A stretch of DNA of 64,000 bases from an uncultured Eggerthellaceae bacterium (lineage in GTDB: Bacteria; Actinomycetota; Coriobacteriia; Coriobacteriales; Eggerthellaceae): assembly GCA_947565915.1 (NCBI GenBank), contig CANOHY010000005.1, positions 1-64,000 on the forward strand, written 5' to 3'. The position numbers and the translations under genes were made by a program. Each line of letters starts with the position of its first letter. Position 1 is the first letter of the stretch. Positions 50,407 to 59,517 of the stretch are shown piece after piece. Under the pieces are notes generated by a model. The model was given only the letters and a program-made list of their open reading frames with translations. It was not told the origin of the DNA and did no database searches.

Positions 50407-52568
50407 CGCCAAACCGCCTCTCCCACCAACTCGGCATGCAGCGACCTGATGCGCTCGAAGAAGCCCTTGATGGCACCTATCCCGAATTCGCGAGCGGCAT
50501 GCGGAACCGGTAGGGACACCGTGAAACTGGGGCCACCGGGGCCCAAAAGCTCCACTGATGCTATCTCGATGGAATCACCGAAGGACTCGATTTGGCCGAT
50601 GGCTTGAATCTGCGCGTCGTTGAGCACCATCGAGAACAGGTCGGTTGCGCCAGAGGCAGCCGCAACCACGCGCTGCTTCATCGCAAGATAGCCTTGGCTT
50701 GCAGAGTCGTCGCCCTGCTCAGCTACATAAGCCGAGTTCACGAGCACCGCCTTGCGCGCTCGCAAGTCCGCTGGCTGCAGGCCCAGGCCTTCGACGAGGG
50801 AAGTAAGCTTATCAGCTGCCCATTTGCCAAGCCCGCTTGCACCAACGAGAGGTATCGATTCCAAAGCCGATTGCAAGCCGCCCGAAAGCGCCTGCTGTCC
50901 ACTCGTATAGGCCCTCAAAAGATGTGACCAAGCATCCAGCAGCACGCCAGCGGCGCCCATCGCGCCACCGCCGTCGCGCTGGAATCCATCCAGCAGGGAA
51001 TTGATCGCATCGCGCCCTTCATCGGATTCCTCGCTGAGCAAGGTTGCCGCGCTCACGGCGACGCGCGTCCCAAGCTCGCCTACCGCAGCAACGAACGGGC
51101 TTCCTAGCGTGGCCGAAGGCGCCGTCCCCACATTGGCAACGAGCGCAATCGCGCCAAAGCGACCAGGAGGTTGCGGTGCTATGCGCTTATCGAATGCGCT
51201 TCCCAAAAGCTCAGCAAACCCATCGAGCAACCCTCCGGCTTCCTCTTTCACCTCCGAGCGCGGCCCGTCGAGCTCCTCGAGCGCCTTTCGATAGCGCTCG
51301 GCTTCGCTCGCCACCACTTCGTAGTGATATTCGAATCCGTTCGCAATGGAGGTAGATGCCGAAGCAACCTTGCCCATCGAAGCAGCCGTGAACGAGCAGT
51401 CGGGGCAAACGTCCATGCCCTCGCTTTCCATAAGCGCTAGCGAACCCCAACCCACGATGCCAACTGCGCGCGGACACGTTTCGCAAGCATGCATCATGCG
51501 CGCACTATCGCCGCCTGCGGTGATAGGAAACGCGTTTGAGGTATACAGCGTTGTCTTGCGCATCTCGGCCGTATTCTTGGGCAGATGCGGAAAATACGCG
51601 TCGAAGCCCTCGGCATCCTCATGCACGTAAGCCGACTCCATCTGCTTCACCGCATAGCCGTAGAAGAGCTTCCGTAGAGCCGAGCGCGCCTGCTCTTCCA
51701 CATCTGACGAAACAGGCTCTTCGCTTTGCCAGCGCCGTTGATAGTATGCACGTGCACGTTCGAGGGCATTCGAGAACGACCACGTGTCGATGCTCGAGAA
51801 ATAGGGGTTCTGCTCGCCCGACATTCCCGATAGATGTTCGGCGCGCTCGTACATGCAATAGTCGGGCGCATTGCCGCAATCGTGCTGGTAGGCGCGCTGC
51901 TTGCTCTCATTTGCCTCCTTTGCTTTCTCTTCGGCTTCGGCGGCCTTTTGGCGAATCCGCTCAGCATCCTGCCCAACCTTATTCGCCCAGTCACGCTCAG
52001 CTTCGCTGCTGCCAATCTCGATTGGCTCGCCTTCCGTTTTCACAAGCAGGGCGACGCCCAGATAGCGGGAGCCGAGCGATTCGTCATCGTTGGCAGCAGC
52101 AACGTTCGCCGCACTGGCGGCAGCTATGTAGGGAAGGGCCCTTTGGAGCTTATTCAGCACGCTTGCAGCCCGGCTGGCGAACCCATCACGCGCGTCGAGC
52201 ATCTTCGAGCCAGCCTCTATGAGCCCTTTCGAAAGCGAAGCCGCGGGTGGCACGCATGCTGCAACTACTCCCAAACCAGTCGATGCCAACCCCGTAAGCG
52301 TGAGCGAGAGCACGATGGCATCGCAAAACTGCGCGACTACCATGAACTCGCCTATGCGATTCTCGGCAGAAAGCGCTGCAGCATCGGCCACATCCTGCAC
52401 TTCTGCCGCAGCCGATTCGATGCGGTAGGTCTGCATTCCCGAGAAGACAAGTGCAAGCGTTATGAGCAGCGAAAGCGCCATGCCCACCGTGGTCACACCC
52501 TGCTCGTCGACAAGAAGCGATTTCCGATCCTGTTTGTTGACCCATTGCGCCAACTTGCCTCCTACCAC
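50403..52568 (-). CDS. Large TadG-like pilus-assembly protein
   Basis: About 721 aa. The N-terminus has DEQGVTTVGMALSLLITLAL, a TadG-like hydrophobic anchor (about 22-42), then a long extracytoplasmic region. Coiled-coil-prone AAEAEEKAKEANESKQRAYQ is near 215. Paired CxxC motifs (HACETCPRAVG and DVCPDCSFTAA, about 358-395) suggest a zinc site or disulfides. The start is uncertain: GTG 52568 overlaps the TadE stop, while TTG 52553 has GGAGG 4 bases upstream. It is longer than typical TadG (about 450-500 aa) and lacks a recognised vWA motif. No other family is recognised. Confidence 0.65.
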   Translation of the reverse strand: MVGGKLAQWVNKQDRKSLLVDEQGVTTVGMALSLLITLALVFSGMQTYRIESAAAEVQDVADAAALSAENRIGEFMVVAQFCDAIVLSLTLTGLASTGLGVVAACVPPAASLSKGLIEAGSKMLDARDGFASRAASVLNKLQRALPYIAAASAANVAAANDDESLGSRYLGVALLVKTEGEPIEIGSSEAERDWANKVGQDAERIRQKAAEAEEKAKEANESKQRAYQHDCGNAPDYCMYERAEHLSGMSGEQNPYFSSIDTWSFSNALERARAYYQRRWQSEEPVSSDVEEQARSALRKLFYGYAVKQMESAYVHEDAEGFDAYFPHLPKNTAEMRKTTLYTSNAFPITAGGDSARMMHACETCPRAVGIVGWGSLALMESEGMDVCPDCSFTAASMGKVASASTSIANGFEYHYEVVASEAERYRKALEELDGPRSEVKEEAGGLLDGFAELLGSAFDKRIAPQPPGRFGAIALVANVGTAPSATLGSPFVAAVGELGTRVAVSAATLLSEESDEGRDAINSLLDGFQRDGGGAMGAAGVLLDAWSHLLRAYTSGQQALSGGLQSALESIPLVGASGLGKWAADKLTSLVEGLGLQPADLRARKAVLVNSAYVAEQGDDSASQGYLAMKQRVVAAASGATDLFSMVLNDAQIQAIGQIESFGDSIEIASVELLGPGGPSFTVSLPVPHAAREFGIGAIKGFFERIRSLHAELVGEAVWR

Positions 52569-53056
52569 TGCTCAACCCACTGCTGGGGCGATTTCGCCTG
52601 CGAACCCTCGACCCAAGGTGGCTGGTTCGCTTCTTCGTGCCTAACGCTTATTTCCAAATTGCCCTCTTCGTTGGCAATGCCCAGAAGACGCAGCGACAGA
52701 TCCAGGAAAGGCAGCGGCCGCAGCTCATTCGATATGGTCACCTCAACCGACTCGGACGATTCGTCGCCCACCAGCTCGATGTTCCAGGAGCAACCTTCGT
52801 CGTGCACATGGAAGAGCTCTTGTTGCGGCACGGCACTCAAGCGGTTCCTGATGAAATCCTCGCAACCCTGCACTCCCTCGCCTGCGCTCGACGTGGCCAG
52901 AAGCCGTGCACCCTCGGCAGCTGCACTTCGCATGATCGAGTAGTCGTAGAGCACTATGCCGGGCTGCAGCATCATGAGCATCACCACGAAAAGAACGGGT
53001 ATTACGACTGCCGCTTCTACGGTGCCCTGTCCTTCAATGTTGGCAAGCAGGCGCAA
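52562..53056 (-). CDS. tadE: TadE-like minor pilin
   Basis: About 164 aa. The prepilin-type motif EGQGTVEAAVVIPVLFVVML (about 8-27) and helix fit TadE; the remaining part has two cysteines (GCEDFIRN, GCSWNIEL) and beta strands. The start is TTG 53056 with AGGAGG 6 bases upstream, a clear use of a non-ATG start in this operon. It lies between the pilin genes and the TadG-like gene. Confidence 0.85.
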   Translation of the reverse strand: MRLLANIEGQGTVEAAVVIPVLFVVMLMMLQPGIVLYDYSIMRSAAAEGARLLATSSAGEGVQGCEDFIRNRLSAVPQQELFHVHDEGCSWNIELVGDESSESVEVTISNELRPLPFLDLSLRLLGIANEEGNLEISVRHEEANQPPWVEGSQAKSPQQWVEQW

Positions 53057-53073
53057 TGCGTCCTCCTAACCTC

Positions 53074-53310
53074 CTAATAGCGAAAGATGTCTGCCAGGAA
53101 GGGAATCGGCACGCCGCTCACATGGTGCGAGGCTGCTGCCAAAGCGTGCTGGACCGGCGTGCCTTCGCCAAAAAGGTGCCAAAGCGCCGCAAGACCAATC
53201 ACCAACGCAAGGAATGCTCCCATGATCAGAGCGTATTCCACGGTCGATTGCCCCTTGCATCCACCAAGCGCCGCTAAAGAGCGTTGATGCCATCGGCAAT
53301 CGCCGTCCAA
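53074..53310 (-). CDS. Second small Flp/TadE-type pilin, start unresolved
   Basis: About 78 aa if begun at TTG 53310. It contains the pilin-like GQSTVEYALIMGAFLALVIG followed by LAALWHLFGEG, but no ATG or GTG lies near the motif in this frame. The only ATG in frame is 53535, 7 bases after AAGGAGG, which would make a 153-aa product overlapping the first pilin in another frame. TTG 53310 is a guess; frameshifting or an upstream start are other options. The stop is just before tadE. Confidence 0.5.
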   Translation of the reverse strand: MDGDCRWHQRSLAALGGCKGQSTVEYALIMGAFLALVIGLAALWHLFGEGTPVQHALAAASHHVSGVPIPFLADIFRY

Positions 53311-53495
53311 AGCTCTTGTATCTTGGGACGAAACAGAGCTATGGCTATCACGGCAATGACCACGAGGATGCCAACCAAGATGGCGTATTCCGTCGTTCCC
53401 TGTCCCGCCTCCGATCGCAACGTAACCTGCACGCGCGCAACCATGCTCGCTGCCGCCTTGCACGCGGATTCCTGCATCGATCGCCAAACACTCAT
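53274..53495 (-). CDS. flp: Flp-type pilin
   Basis: About 73 aa. The prepilin-like motif GQGTTEYAILVGILVVIAVI (about 31-50) is followed by a short tail ALFRPKIQELWTAI, the size and shape of Flp pilins and related actinobacterial small pilins. ATG 53495 is chosen for its AAGGCAGG site; ATG 53525 is longer. It is the likely major pilin; processing would need a TadV/CpaA peptidase, not found in this window. Confidence 0.78.
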   Translation of the reverse strand: MSVWRSMQESACKAAASMVARVQVTLRSEAGQGTTEYAILVGILVVIAVIAIALFRPKIQELWTAIADGINAL

Positions 53496-53550
53496 CTTGA
53501 CCTGCCTTTCCCTTTCTCTTTCCATTCGACTTCATTGCCAGCCTCCTTCG

Positions 53551-54507
53551 CTAGAAGCTCCGCATGAGCTCGAGCAGCACTGGCCCCAATACGAGCAGCA
53601 ACATGGCTGGCAAGATGAGCGTTCCCGTGGGAAACATCATCTTCACCGGCGCTTTGGCAACCCGCTCTTCCAGGCGCGCCCGATAGGTCGCACGGCACTG
53701 CGCGCTTGCCTCCTCCAGGGTCCGCACCAGAGGCGAGCCGAAGCGCAAGCTTCGCAGCATGCTCTCGACCACGCGCGCAAGCTGCGCGCAGTCGTACGAG
53801 CTGGCTAGCTCCTCCAAGGCCTGCTGGCGCGTCGCTAACCCCAAATTCCAATTCCGATAGGCGCTCATGCAGGAACGCGAGAAGCCATTGTTGAAGTAAT
53901 GCCCGTACAATTCGAAGCTGCGATCGAACGACAACCCGCTTCGCAGCCCAAGCGCAACCACCTGCAGCATCTCCGAAAGATGCAGCTCCGCCATGGCAGT
54001 GCGATTCCTTATGGCACGCCGCACGCTGAGCAACGGCGCCAATGCTCCCGCAACGGCACCGAGAGCTCCCATAAGAGCTGCAAGCATGTTCGAGAAAGCA
54101 AGCCCAATCATGACACCACCAAGAGCGCCGGCAAGCGCAAGCCTCAGCGATGCTTCGCAAAAGCCCGCAGCCGAAACCAACCCCGCGCACCCAGCCCAAG
54201 CTGCTTGCCTGTTGAACCAGCGGCCAAAGCGAGCATCTTGCGAGCAGCTACCATTCAGATGAGCCGCTAGCGATGCCGCCTCTCCGCTGGCTGTCTCGCG
54301 CGAGAGACTCGCTGCGTAGCGCAAGGCAAAACCCGATGGGTCATCAACGGTGGCTTTCCCGGCTTCCTTGTGCGCACGGGCAAGCATCTGCGTCCGCATC
54401 GATTTGCGCTCGCTTCGAGTTCCCAGGCGCCACGCTGCGCAGGCTCCAGCAGCACCAGCTGTCATGCAGGCAAAGGTCATGCAGGCGATTTGCAGCACAG
54501 CGCTCAC
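53551..54507 (-). CDS. tadC: TadC-like inner-membrane pilus assembly protein
   Basis: About 318 aa type II secretion F-domain protein. The N-terminal helix ACMTFACMTAGAAGACAAW is followed by basic residues; the F domain (about 165-290) shows ELHLSEMLQVVALGLRSGLS and LARVVESMLRSLRFG, with C-terminal helices LILPAMLLLVLGPVLLEL. GTG 54507 overlaps the tadB stop (GTGA); the longer frame upstream is a tadB shadow. With TadB it forms the membrane platform for TadA. Confidence 0.88.
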   Translation of the reverse strand: MSAVLQIACMTFACMTAGAAGACAAWRLGTRSERKSMRTQMLARAHKEAGKATVDDPSGFALRYAASLSRETASGEAASLAAHLNGSCSQDARFGRWFNRQAAWAGCAGLVSAAGFCEASLRLALAGALGGVMIGLAFSNMLAALMGALGAVAGALAPLLSVRRAIRNRTAMAELHLSEMLQVVALGLRSGLSFDRSFELYGHYFNNGFSRSCMSAYRNWNLGLATRQQALEELASSYDCAQLARVVESMLRSLRFGSPLVRTLEEASAQCRATYRARLEERVAKAPVKMMFPTGTLILPAMLLLVLGPVLLELMRSF

Positions 54508-55481
54508 GAGAGCCCCTCTATGCTCAGCGTGCGGTGCACCAAGGCGATGCCTCCAGCCTGCATGCCAAGGGCTATGCCCAAAAGAACATAGCCTGCGAAG
54601 CTCTCGAAAAAAGGCGCTAAGAAACCAGGGCTCACAAGCGAGAACAGAGCAATCAGGATGAAAGGCATCACGATGACCACCCGCGCCGAGAGCTTGGCTT
54701 GCGCCGTCTGCACCCGAAGCGACCGCTTCAGGGCGAGCTCCGATTTCACGCTTTGCGTCGCGCTCTCGAGAACTTGGGTGATCGCCCCGCCATTTCGATG
54801 CTGCACTTCGAGCGCCGCCACAACGAACGCCAACTCGGGAACGTCGATGCGATTGCGCAAAAGGTCGAGCGCCTGATCCACGCTGCCACCCGTTTCGAGC
54901 ACATGGGCAGCCTTGCCGAACAGCTTTCCCAACTGACCCGGCACGTTCGCGGAAATCTGCTGGAACGTTTGCAAGAGGGTGAATCCCAAGCCAAAGCACG
55001 ACACCATGAGCTCAAGCACGCTGGGTATCTCCTCGCGCATGAGATTCTGCCTGCGCTCTCGCAAGCTTCCAGCCCAAACCACCAACATCGCAAGCCCGCA
55101 AACGACCACCGCGCAGCCAGCTACAACGCTACTCGCAAGTAGCGCTACGACCACCAAAGCAACGAGCGAAAGCATGACTACCACCGACGTCAAAGCCGGA
55201 GCCGACGTGGCTACGCCTTTTGCGCGAGCACTCTGAGCAAGGCTGCGAGCGCATGCTTGCAATGGACCAAAAGCAAGGAGCCGTTTGCTCAATGGCAGCA
55301 AGAATCCCACGCCTGTCTCCAAACGCAAGACAGCAAGCGCACGCAAGCTGGGCTTTTGACCCCGCGCACAGAGCACCACGCTTCTTCCGCGCACAAACAA
55401 GCCCACCTGAATCACCAACAGGCATCCTGCTCCCAGCGCACAGGCCGACGCGAGAGCTATGAGCAGCAGGCGCGCTTCCAT
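54504..55481 (-). CDS. tadB: TadB-like inner-membrane pilus assembly protein
   Basis: About 325 aa. Membrane helices flank a T2SSF domain with EEIPSVLELMVSCFGLGFTL (about 150-170) and FVVAALEVQHRNGGAITQVL (about 215-235). The N-terminal segment [20 protein letters not shown] is hydrophobic. ATG 55481 has AGGAGG 7 bases upstream, supporting it over upstream starts; it overlaps the tadA 3' end by 25 bases. It partners TadC. Confidence 0.9.
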   Translation of the reverse strand: MEARLLLIALASACALGAGCLLVIQVGLFVRGRSVVLCARGQKPSLRALAVLRLETGVGFLLPLSKRLLAFGPLQACARSLAQSARAKGVATSAPALTSVVVMLSLVALVVVALLASSVVAGCAVVVCGLAMLVVWAGSLRERRQNLMREEIPSVLELMVSCFGLGFTLLQTFQQISANVPGQLGKLFGKAAHVLETGGSVDQALDLLRNRIDVPELAFVVAALEVQHRNGGAITQVLESATQSVKSELALKRSLRVQTAQAKLSARVVIVMPFILIALFSLVSPGFLAPFFESFAGYVLLGIALGMQAGGIALVHRTLSIEGLS

Positions 55482-56773
55482 TGCTCCACCTCCTGGGCGC
55501 TTGCGATGCCCCGCAGCTCCACTTCGCCAATCCAGTCGGGCATGTCGAGCCAATGCCCGCATGGCGAACCAAGGGGACGGTCGTAAAGAGCGTGCACGAC
55601 GCAGCGCCCTCGATGCCGATCGAGGGAGTATGTGACGATTTGCGCTATGCGGCGCTTGCCATCCAATCCGCGCTGCATCTGCACGCCAAGGTGCAAGGCC
55701 GATGCGATGTTCGATTCGATGACATCGATAGGCAAATCGGCTCCATAGCGCACCATCGTGGTGAGTCGGGCGATGGAATCTTCCGGTGAATTCGCATGAA
55801 GCGTGGTCAGCGAACCCTCATGGCCCGTATTCATGGCCTGCAACATGTCGAGAGCCTCGGCCCCGCGGCACTCGCCCACTATGATGCGGTCAGGGCGCAT
55901 GCGAAGAGCATTCATGACCAGCTCGCGAATGGTGACCTCGCCGCTTCCCTCGGCGTTGCGAGGGCGCGCTTCCATGCGTGCCACGTCGGGGTGGTGGAAG
56001 AAGCGCAGTTCGGCCGAATCTTCGATGGTCACGATGCGCTCTGATGGGTCGATGACGCACGAGAGCGCATTGAGCAAGGTGGTTTTGCCGCTGCCCGTTC
56101 CCCCGCAAACGGCGATGCTCTTGCGAGCCCGCACCGCCCATGTGAGGAACGTGCGCACCGAGGGCTCGAGCGTGCCGCTTCGCTGCATCTCCTCCAGCGT
56201 TATCACATGCTCGGTGAACTTGCGGATGGTCATGTAGGGACCATCGAGCGCTATGGGTGGAATGACGATGTTCACGCGATGTCCTTGTGGAAGCCGCGCG
56301 TTCACCATGGGCGAGGCCTCGTCCACACGGCGCCCCAGAGGCCCAATCACTCGATCCATCAGCGCGCGAAGGTCGGATTCGCTCGCGAAGCGCCGCTGCG
56401 TCTTCTGGATGACCCCATCTTTCTCGAACAATATGTTGTCGGGGCCATTGACGATCACCTCGGTGATGCTCTCGTCGGCGATAAGATCCTCGAGGATGCC
56501 GAAGCCGAATATGGAATCGAGCAATCGCGACACGAGGCATTCCCGCGTGGCCTCGTCCACGTAGTACCACTCCATGCGGTCGAACACGCACCGGCACGCA
56601 CTGCGCACTTCGTTTCGCGCATACTGAGGATTCTCGCGCGATAGCTGCGCTAGCCTGTCGATGGATAGATCCTGTTGAACCTGGCTGCGCAACCGCCCGA
56701 GAAGCTCATCCTCGATAGGAAGGCGCCTTTCCACCGTTTCCTCGGATTGCCGAGCTCTGTCGTAGAGGCTCAT
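55457..56773 (-). CDS. tadA: TadA/CpaF pilus assembly ATPase
   Basis: About 438 aa GspE/VirB11-type ATPase. Walker A is [16 protein letters not shown] (about 222-237), then the Asp box [28 protein letters not shown] and the Walker B-like [11 protein letters not shown], with [11 protein letters not shown] following. It powers Flp pilus assembly from the cytoplasm. ATG 56773 overlaps the tadZ stop by 4 bases. Confidence 0.95.
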   Translation of the reverse strand: MSLYDRARQSEETVERRLPIEDELLGRLRSQVQQDLSIDRLAQLSRENPQYARNEVRSACRCVFDRMEWYYVDEATRECLVSRLLDSIFGFGILEDLIADESITEVIVNGPDNILFEKDGVIQKTQRRFASESDLRALMDRVIGPLGRRVDEASPMVNARLPQGHRVNIVIPPIALDGPYMTIRKFTEHVITLEEMQRSGTLEPSVRTFLTWAVRARKSIAVCGGTGSGKTTLLNALSCVIDPSERIVTIEDSAELRFFHHPDVARMEARPRNAEGSGEVTIRELVMNALRMRPDRIIVGECRGAEALDMLQAMNTGHEGSLTTLHANSPEDSIARLTTMVRYGADLPIDVIESNIASALHLGVQMQRGLDGKRRIAQIVTYSLDRHRGRCVVHALYDRPLGSPCGHWLDMPDWIGEVELRGIASAQEVEQWKRACCS

Positions 56774-58071
56774 GACGCCACCTTCGCGCGCTTCTTGCCA
56801 AACCTTGTGCGGCGATGTCCCGACACCTTCATGCGCTCGCTCGAGGACGCTTGTTGAGGTAGCGCGACTTCGGATTTGGGAAGCAGTCGGCTCATCATGC
56901 GATCGACGCTGCGCGAGAACTCATTGCCTTGAGCGCGCAATTCGGACGCATGGCCGCTTGCAAGGTATTCCTCGACCTCAACGCCGCCATCTCTGAGCTC
57001 GAAGATGGGCGCACCTTGCATCACGCCCGATACATCTGCCGAATTGAAGGGTGCGTTCTTCGCGCATCGGTTCAGGGCGAACTTGAAGGGAACCGAAGCG
57101 ATTCCGCATCGTGCGCAGAGTTCGAGCGCATGATGGCAAGCACGAATAGACGAGCTTCGCTGGTCGAGCAAGAAAAGCGCCACCGAGCTGCGCTCTAAGA
57201 GCAGCGCGTGCTGTTCGGCCCAATTGGCTCCCGTGTTCGCCACGATCACATCGAAATGACGCATGGCCTCATCGAGCAGCCGTGGAAGCCTGTCTACCAA
57301 TTGCTCGGAAGTCTCGAGGCGCGTTGGCGCGGTGAGCACGGCAAGCCCTGACTGTTGCGAGAACACCCATCGTCCGCGTTCCGGATCAGCAATGAGCGTG
57401 TCGATGCCCAACGTGTCTGCCGATCCCACCATGACTGCGATGTCACCGAATTGCAGGTCGAAATCGAGCAGTAGGGTCCTGCAACCTCGCTCGGCCGCAT
57501 AGAGAGCTGCCAGCACTGCAACGCTGCTCTTTCCAGCTCCTCCGCTGCCGCTCACCACTGACATCAAAAACCCCTTATGAGGTCGCGGTCTCGGTTCCTT
57601 CGCTGCAGGTTGCGGGTTAGCTGGCGCGGTGGCAACTGCAGGCGAATCTGCGGGAAGCGGCGGGGCGGCAAAAGCTGGAACGGCCATCTGTGCAGTTGTA
57701 GATCGAACCTGTTGCCCCTTGGTAACCGCATAGAGCCGAGCGAACCCAGAGAACTCCAGAACGTCATCGATTCGAGCAGCCGTCGCACGGCTGCAAAGCG
57801 AGCCGCTTCTTTGGCCAACCACCAAGCGCACCATGAGGTCGGGCCTGTCCTGCTTGAGGGTTGCAGCCAGGTTAACGGGTTCCACATCTTGGCAGCTCGC
57901 AACCCAAACCTCGTCGATGTCCGACTTCTCGCGCATGCGCGCCCGAGCCTCGGTGCCGCTTTCGAACACCTCGAGCCAATCTTGTGCAAGCAGGTTCTCG
58001 CTTTCCAGGCCAATGCATTCTGGGTTGATGCAAAGCTGCCTATCCAGGCAAAGCGCTTTTGTTCTAGTCAT
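56770..58071 (-). CDS. tadZ: TadZ/CpaE-like P-loop ATPase
   Basis: About 433 aa. A receiver-like N-terminal domain (about 1-120, DEVWVASCQDVEPVNL) and a Pro/Ala linker precede a MinD/ParA-type ATPase with VVSGSGGAGKSSVAVLAAL (about 170-188) and LLLDFDLQFGDIAVM. TadZ localises the pilus machine to its cell position. ATG 58071 overlaps the cpaB stop by 8 bases; the upstream frame is Arg-rich shadow. The receiver-like part lacks an obvious phosphoacceptor. Confidence 0.88.
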   Translation of the reverse strand: MTRTKALCLDRQLCINPECIGLESENLLAQDWLEVFESGTEARARMREKSDIDEVWVASCQDVEPVNLAATLKQDRPDLMVRLVVGQRSGSLCSRATAARIDDVLEFSGFARLYAVTKGQQVRSTTAQMAVPAFAAPPLPADSPAVATAPANPQPAAKEPRPRPHKGFLMSVVSGSGGAGKSSVAVLAALYAAERGCRTLLLDFDLQFGDIAVMVGSADTLGIDTLIADPERGRWVFSQQSGLAVLTAPTRLETSEQLVDRLPRLLDEAMRHFDVIVANTGANWAEQHALLLERSSVALFLLDQRSSSIRACHHALELCARCGIASVPFKFALNRCAKNAPFNSADVSGVMQGAPIFELRDGGVEVEEYLASGHASELRAQGNEFSRSVDRMMSRLLPKSEVALPQQASSSERMKVSGHRRTRFGKKRAKVAS

Positions 58072-58885
58072 CCGCCTTCTCCTTCGACTGGGAGCCCTGA
58101 GTTCGCTCGTTCGTGCTGCGCGATTGCCGTGCAGAACTCGATTGCTGTGCAGCGGCCGATTGCTGCGCCGAGCTCGACGCATCCGGCTTGCTTGCTCCAT
58201 CCGCTTGGCTCCTCGCCTTCGACTCGCTTGAAACGGCATCTTGCTCGGACTGCTCGCCTGGAATCACGAAATACAGGCTAGTCTTACTTGAAGCAGCAAC
58301 TATCTCTTGCACGCGCCCGGGCTCTACAGCAAGCGTGATCCATCCTGCGTTGCTTGACGAAAGCGATTCCGCTTCGCCAACCGAGGAATCAAGAACCAAC
58401 GCGTCCGAGACTAGCTTCGTGGTGGCGGCATCGCCCGTGGAGTATACGTTCACGCGCATGCCTTGACTGATGTTTCCGCCAACGGCCTGCACAGCTTTCA
58501 CGGGTACGCTCACCGCCTGAAGACCAGCAGGTATGTCGAGGTCGGAAGCGTGCTTTTGAAAGCGCTTGGCCACGATCACCTCACCTTTGAAGATGGAGGT
58601 GGTTGCCGTTTGCCCTAATACGTTCTCGCCCTTCAGCATTGCTTCGTCTGGAAGAAGCCCCGACACCCATAGCTTCGTTTCCACAGAAGAGGCATCGAGC
58701 GTTTCGCCCGCGGCTATATCGCGGCTCGCGACGCATACCTCCACTTGTTCGCCTCCATAGCGCGCAAGCGACTGAGCGCGTTCTTGTGCCGCCTGCGATT
58801 GAACCGACCCCATGAACAGCGCAACGCATGCTGCGCACGCTACGCCGCAAACAAGGGCTATGATCGTCATTCGCTTCTGCTTCAC
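58064..58885 (-). CDS. cpaB: CpaB/RcpC-like pilus assembly protein
   Basis: About 273 aa. One N-terminal helix (MTIIALVCGVACAACVALFMG, about 6-26), an SAF domain (about 55-120: VCVASRDIAAGETLDASSVE, FKGEVIVAKRF) and the RcpC core (VSVPVKAVQAVGGNISQGM). The last 60 residues are a Ser/Gln/Ala/Lys low-complexity tail. GTG 58885 has GAGGAG before it; ATG 58870 is an alternative. It is the first gene of the tad operon; its promoter is not clear in the 300 bases upstream. Confidence 0.88.
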   Translation of the reverse strand: MKQKRMTIIALVCGVACAACVALFMGSVQSQAAQERAQSLARYGGEQVEVCVASRDIAAGETLDASSVETKLWVSGLLPDEAMLKGENVLGQTATTSIFKGEVIVAKRFQKHASDLDIPAGLQAVSVPVKAVQAVGGNISQGMRVNVYSTGDAATTKLVSDALVLDSSVGEAESLSSSNAGWITLAVEPGRVQEIVAASSKTSLYFVIPGEQSEQDAVSSESKARSQADGASKPDASSSAQQSAAAQQSSSARQSRSTNERTQGSQSKEKADD

Positions 58886-59201
58886 ATCGGCTCCTCGCGT
58901 TCTTTGACGCAAGCCATTGTGAAGTGCCCCGTTCTTCACGCAGCACACGAGCGAATGGCCACCAGCTGACACAAATGCGACGAGGAGAATCCGAAATGCC
59001 TGCGGTTTCTAACAGATTGATGCTTGGGCGCGAATTCACGAACGCGAAAGCACCCACAGCATGCACGAGACTGTTACCGTAAATCCAGCATGCATCGGTT
59101 GCACCTGCTCAGCGCACCGACAGAGCACATGACGTGCGAACATGCTACGTTCGTTTGCGAAACAGATGAACTTGTGGGAAACTTATCCACCGAGTTGACG
59201 T

Positions 59202-59276
59202 GGTCGAGTGGCGCAGCGGGAGCGCAGGTGCCTTACAAGCACAAGGTCGGGGGTTCAAATCCCTCCTCGACCACCA
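59202..59276 (+). tRNA. tRNA-Val (anticodon TAC)
   Basis: Acceptor stem GGTCGAG/CTCGACC, T8, D-stem GCGC/GCGC, anticodon loop CTTACAA giving TAC, and the T-arm GGTTCAAATCCC. ACCA ends at 59276 and CCA is encoded. Position 27-43 is a G-A mismatch. The 3' end is duplicated at 59426. Confidence 0.9.
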
Positions 59277-59346
59277 TGTTAATCAGAGGCCCAGCAATGG
59301 GCTCTTTTCATGTCCTCATCAATTCCCCGGATTTGAACCCCGTGAG
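59255..59346 (+). repeat. Direct repeat copy 1: tRNA-Val 3' end plus downstream terminator
   Basis: 92 bp starting inside the T-loop of tRNA-Val and running through a GCCCA-GCAA-TGGGC hairpin with CTCTTTTC (likely the tRNA terminator) to 59346. Identical to copy 2 except for two substitutions (59296 and 59343). Confidence 0.9.
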
Positions 59347-59425
59347 GGTTCGACAGCCCAGTGGGCTGTCGAATGAGGAGCGCGAAGCGCGACGTACCGA
59401 AGCGCGAGCGAAGCGAAGCGATTCG
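59347..59425. other. 79-bp interval between the repeats, with a strong hairpin
   Basis: Contains a 10-bp stem TTCGACAGCC/GGCTGTCGAA (within 59349-59373) and then low-complexity GCGAAGCG words to 59425. The words resemble the loop of the hairpin element at 38568. No gene fits inside. Confidence 0.6.
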
Positions 59426-59517
59426 TCAAATCCCTCCTCGACCACCATGTTAATCAGAGGCCCAGCGATGGGCTCTTTTCATGTCCTCATCAATTCCCCG
59501 GATTTGAACCCCGCGAG
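59426..59517 (+). repeat. Direct repeat copy 2: att-like duplicate of tRNA-Val 3' end
   Basis: 92 bp, 90/92 identical to 59255-59346 at an offset of 171 bp. It keeps the last 22 bases of the tRNA, including CCA, and the terminator, but not the rest of the tRNA. The arrangement resembles an att site left after excision of an element integrated at the tRNA 3' end, or a local tandem duplication. Confidence 0.85.
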
